From Pseudomonadota bacterium (GTDB lineage: Bacteria; Pseudomonadota; Gammaproteobacteria; Burkholderiales; Methylophilaceae), in the NCBI GenBank assembly GCA_023459535.1, contig JAEWTK010000218.1:1-7821 (forward strand): 7,821 bases of DNA, written 5' to 3'. Positions 7,731-7,821 of the stretch are shown here, one piece after another. A model generated the notes under the pieces. The model saw nothing but the letters and a program-made list of their open reading frames with translations, was not told the origin of the DNA and did no database searches. Position 1 is the first letter of the stretch. Each line of letters opens with the position of its first letter. A program made the translations under genes and the position numbers.

Positions 7731-7737
7731 AATTATC

Positions 7738-7821
7738 GTGGCACTAACCCAAATGGCATTAGACTCACTGGATTTTGACGCAACAGTTGCACTGGTCAGT
7801 AAAGTCGCCCCGCATGTAGAC
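7738..7821 (+). CDS. hps: 3-hexulose-6-phosphate synthase, 3' partial
   Basis: Only the first 28 codons are in the window, read from GTG as MALTQMALDSLDFDATVALV followed by SKVAPHVD. This is the typical N-terminus of 3-hexulose-6-phosphate synthase, the enzyme that condenses formaldehyde with ribulose 5-phosphate in the RuMP cycle; from memory it is nearly identical to the methylotroph enzyme of Methylomonas aminofaciens. QMALDSLD supplies the first beta strand with Asp9, the active-site Asp position of the orotidine-decarboxylase superfamily, and DATVALVSKVAPHVD is the first helix leading to the second strand. The enzyme is normally about 210 residues, so most lies beyond the window. The related ulaD/sgbH-type decarboxylases share the fold, but this N-terminus favours the synthase. 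It follows hisC by 184 bp on the same strand. Confidence 0.9.
   Translation, partial: MALTQMALDSLDFDATVALVSKVAPHVD

Larger units (their letters stand above)
7554..7737 (+). other. AT-rich intergenic region upstream of the hexulose-phosphate synthase gene
   Basis: This 184-bp stretch is the largest non-coding region of the window and visibly more A/T-rich than the genes. It holds a 10-bp palindrome TCTTGCAAGA (7573-7582), two inverted repeats (7614-7635 and 7683-7704), several A runs (for example 7665-7671) and the strong ribosome site of the next gene. I see no stem followed by a T tract that would end the his transcript, and no convincing sigma-70 pair; the nearest, TTGCAA with TATATA, is spaced 21 bp apart. 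Length and composition make it the likely site of the promoter and 5' leader of the RuMP gene. Confidence 0.6.

Noticed and set aside
7575..7778. 67-codon + strand frame spanning the intergenic region into the last gene
   Set aside because: It starts at TTG without a ribosome site, overlaps the hexulose-phosphate synthase start in another frame, and its Lys/Asn/Tyr-rich product simply reflects AT-rich DNA.

Overview
The window is a tightly packed, single-strand block of housekeeping genes, all on the + strand. It almost certainly comes from a methylotrophic betaproteobacterium of the Methylophilaceae type (Methylobacillus/Methylovorus/Methylophilus-like). Two things point there. The order mlaC-mlaB-ABC transporter-bolA/ibaG-murA-hisG-hisD-hisC is the layout I associate with betaproteobacteria. 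The last, cut-off gene begins with the N-terminus typical of 3-hexulose-6-phosphate synthase, the formaldehyde-fixing enzyme of the ribulose monophosphate (RuMP) cycle. The exact genus is inference.

Positions 1-894 hold the end of a phospholipid-trafficking (Mla) operon: the mature part of periplasmic MlaC (its signal peptide lies before the window) and the STAS protein MlaB. A perfect 9-bp inverted repeat followed by seven T overlaps the end of mlaB and may partly separate it from what follows. Positions 925-2594 encode a YadG/YadH-type ABC-2 exporter, ATPase then permease, with overlapping ATGA stop/start. Positions 2611-3199 encode an IbaG-type BolA protein and a CGFS monothiol glutaredoxin, two families known to form joint [2Fe-2S] complexes. 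Positions 3200-4468 encode MurA, the first committed enzyme of peptidoglycan synthesis, starting at TTG directly after the glutaredoxin stop codon.

Positions 4479-7553 hold hisG (short, HisZ-dependent form), hisD and hisC. The hisG-hisD junction carries an exact 11-bp tandem duplication over the hisD start codon. The duplication makes an 18-codon reading frame that begins on the hisG stop (ATGA) and ends on the hisD start (ATGA). With only one copy, that frame would run straight into hisD.

Positions 7554-7737 form the only sizeable intergenic region. It is AT-rich, has two 6-bp inverted repeats of identical geometry, and ends in a strong GGAGG ribosome site before the GTG of the hexulose-phosphate synthase gene, so a carbon-assimilation gene follows hisC where another his gene might be expected.

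I found no tRNA, rRNA, CRISPR array, insertion sequence or phage gene, and no convincing new multi-gene system. The points most worth a second look are the hisD start-site duplication with its coupled mini-ORF, and the hisC-to-RuMP junction.
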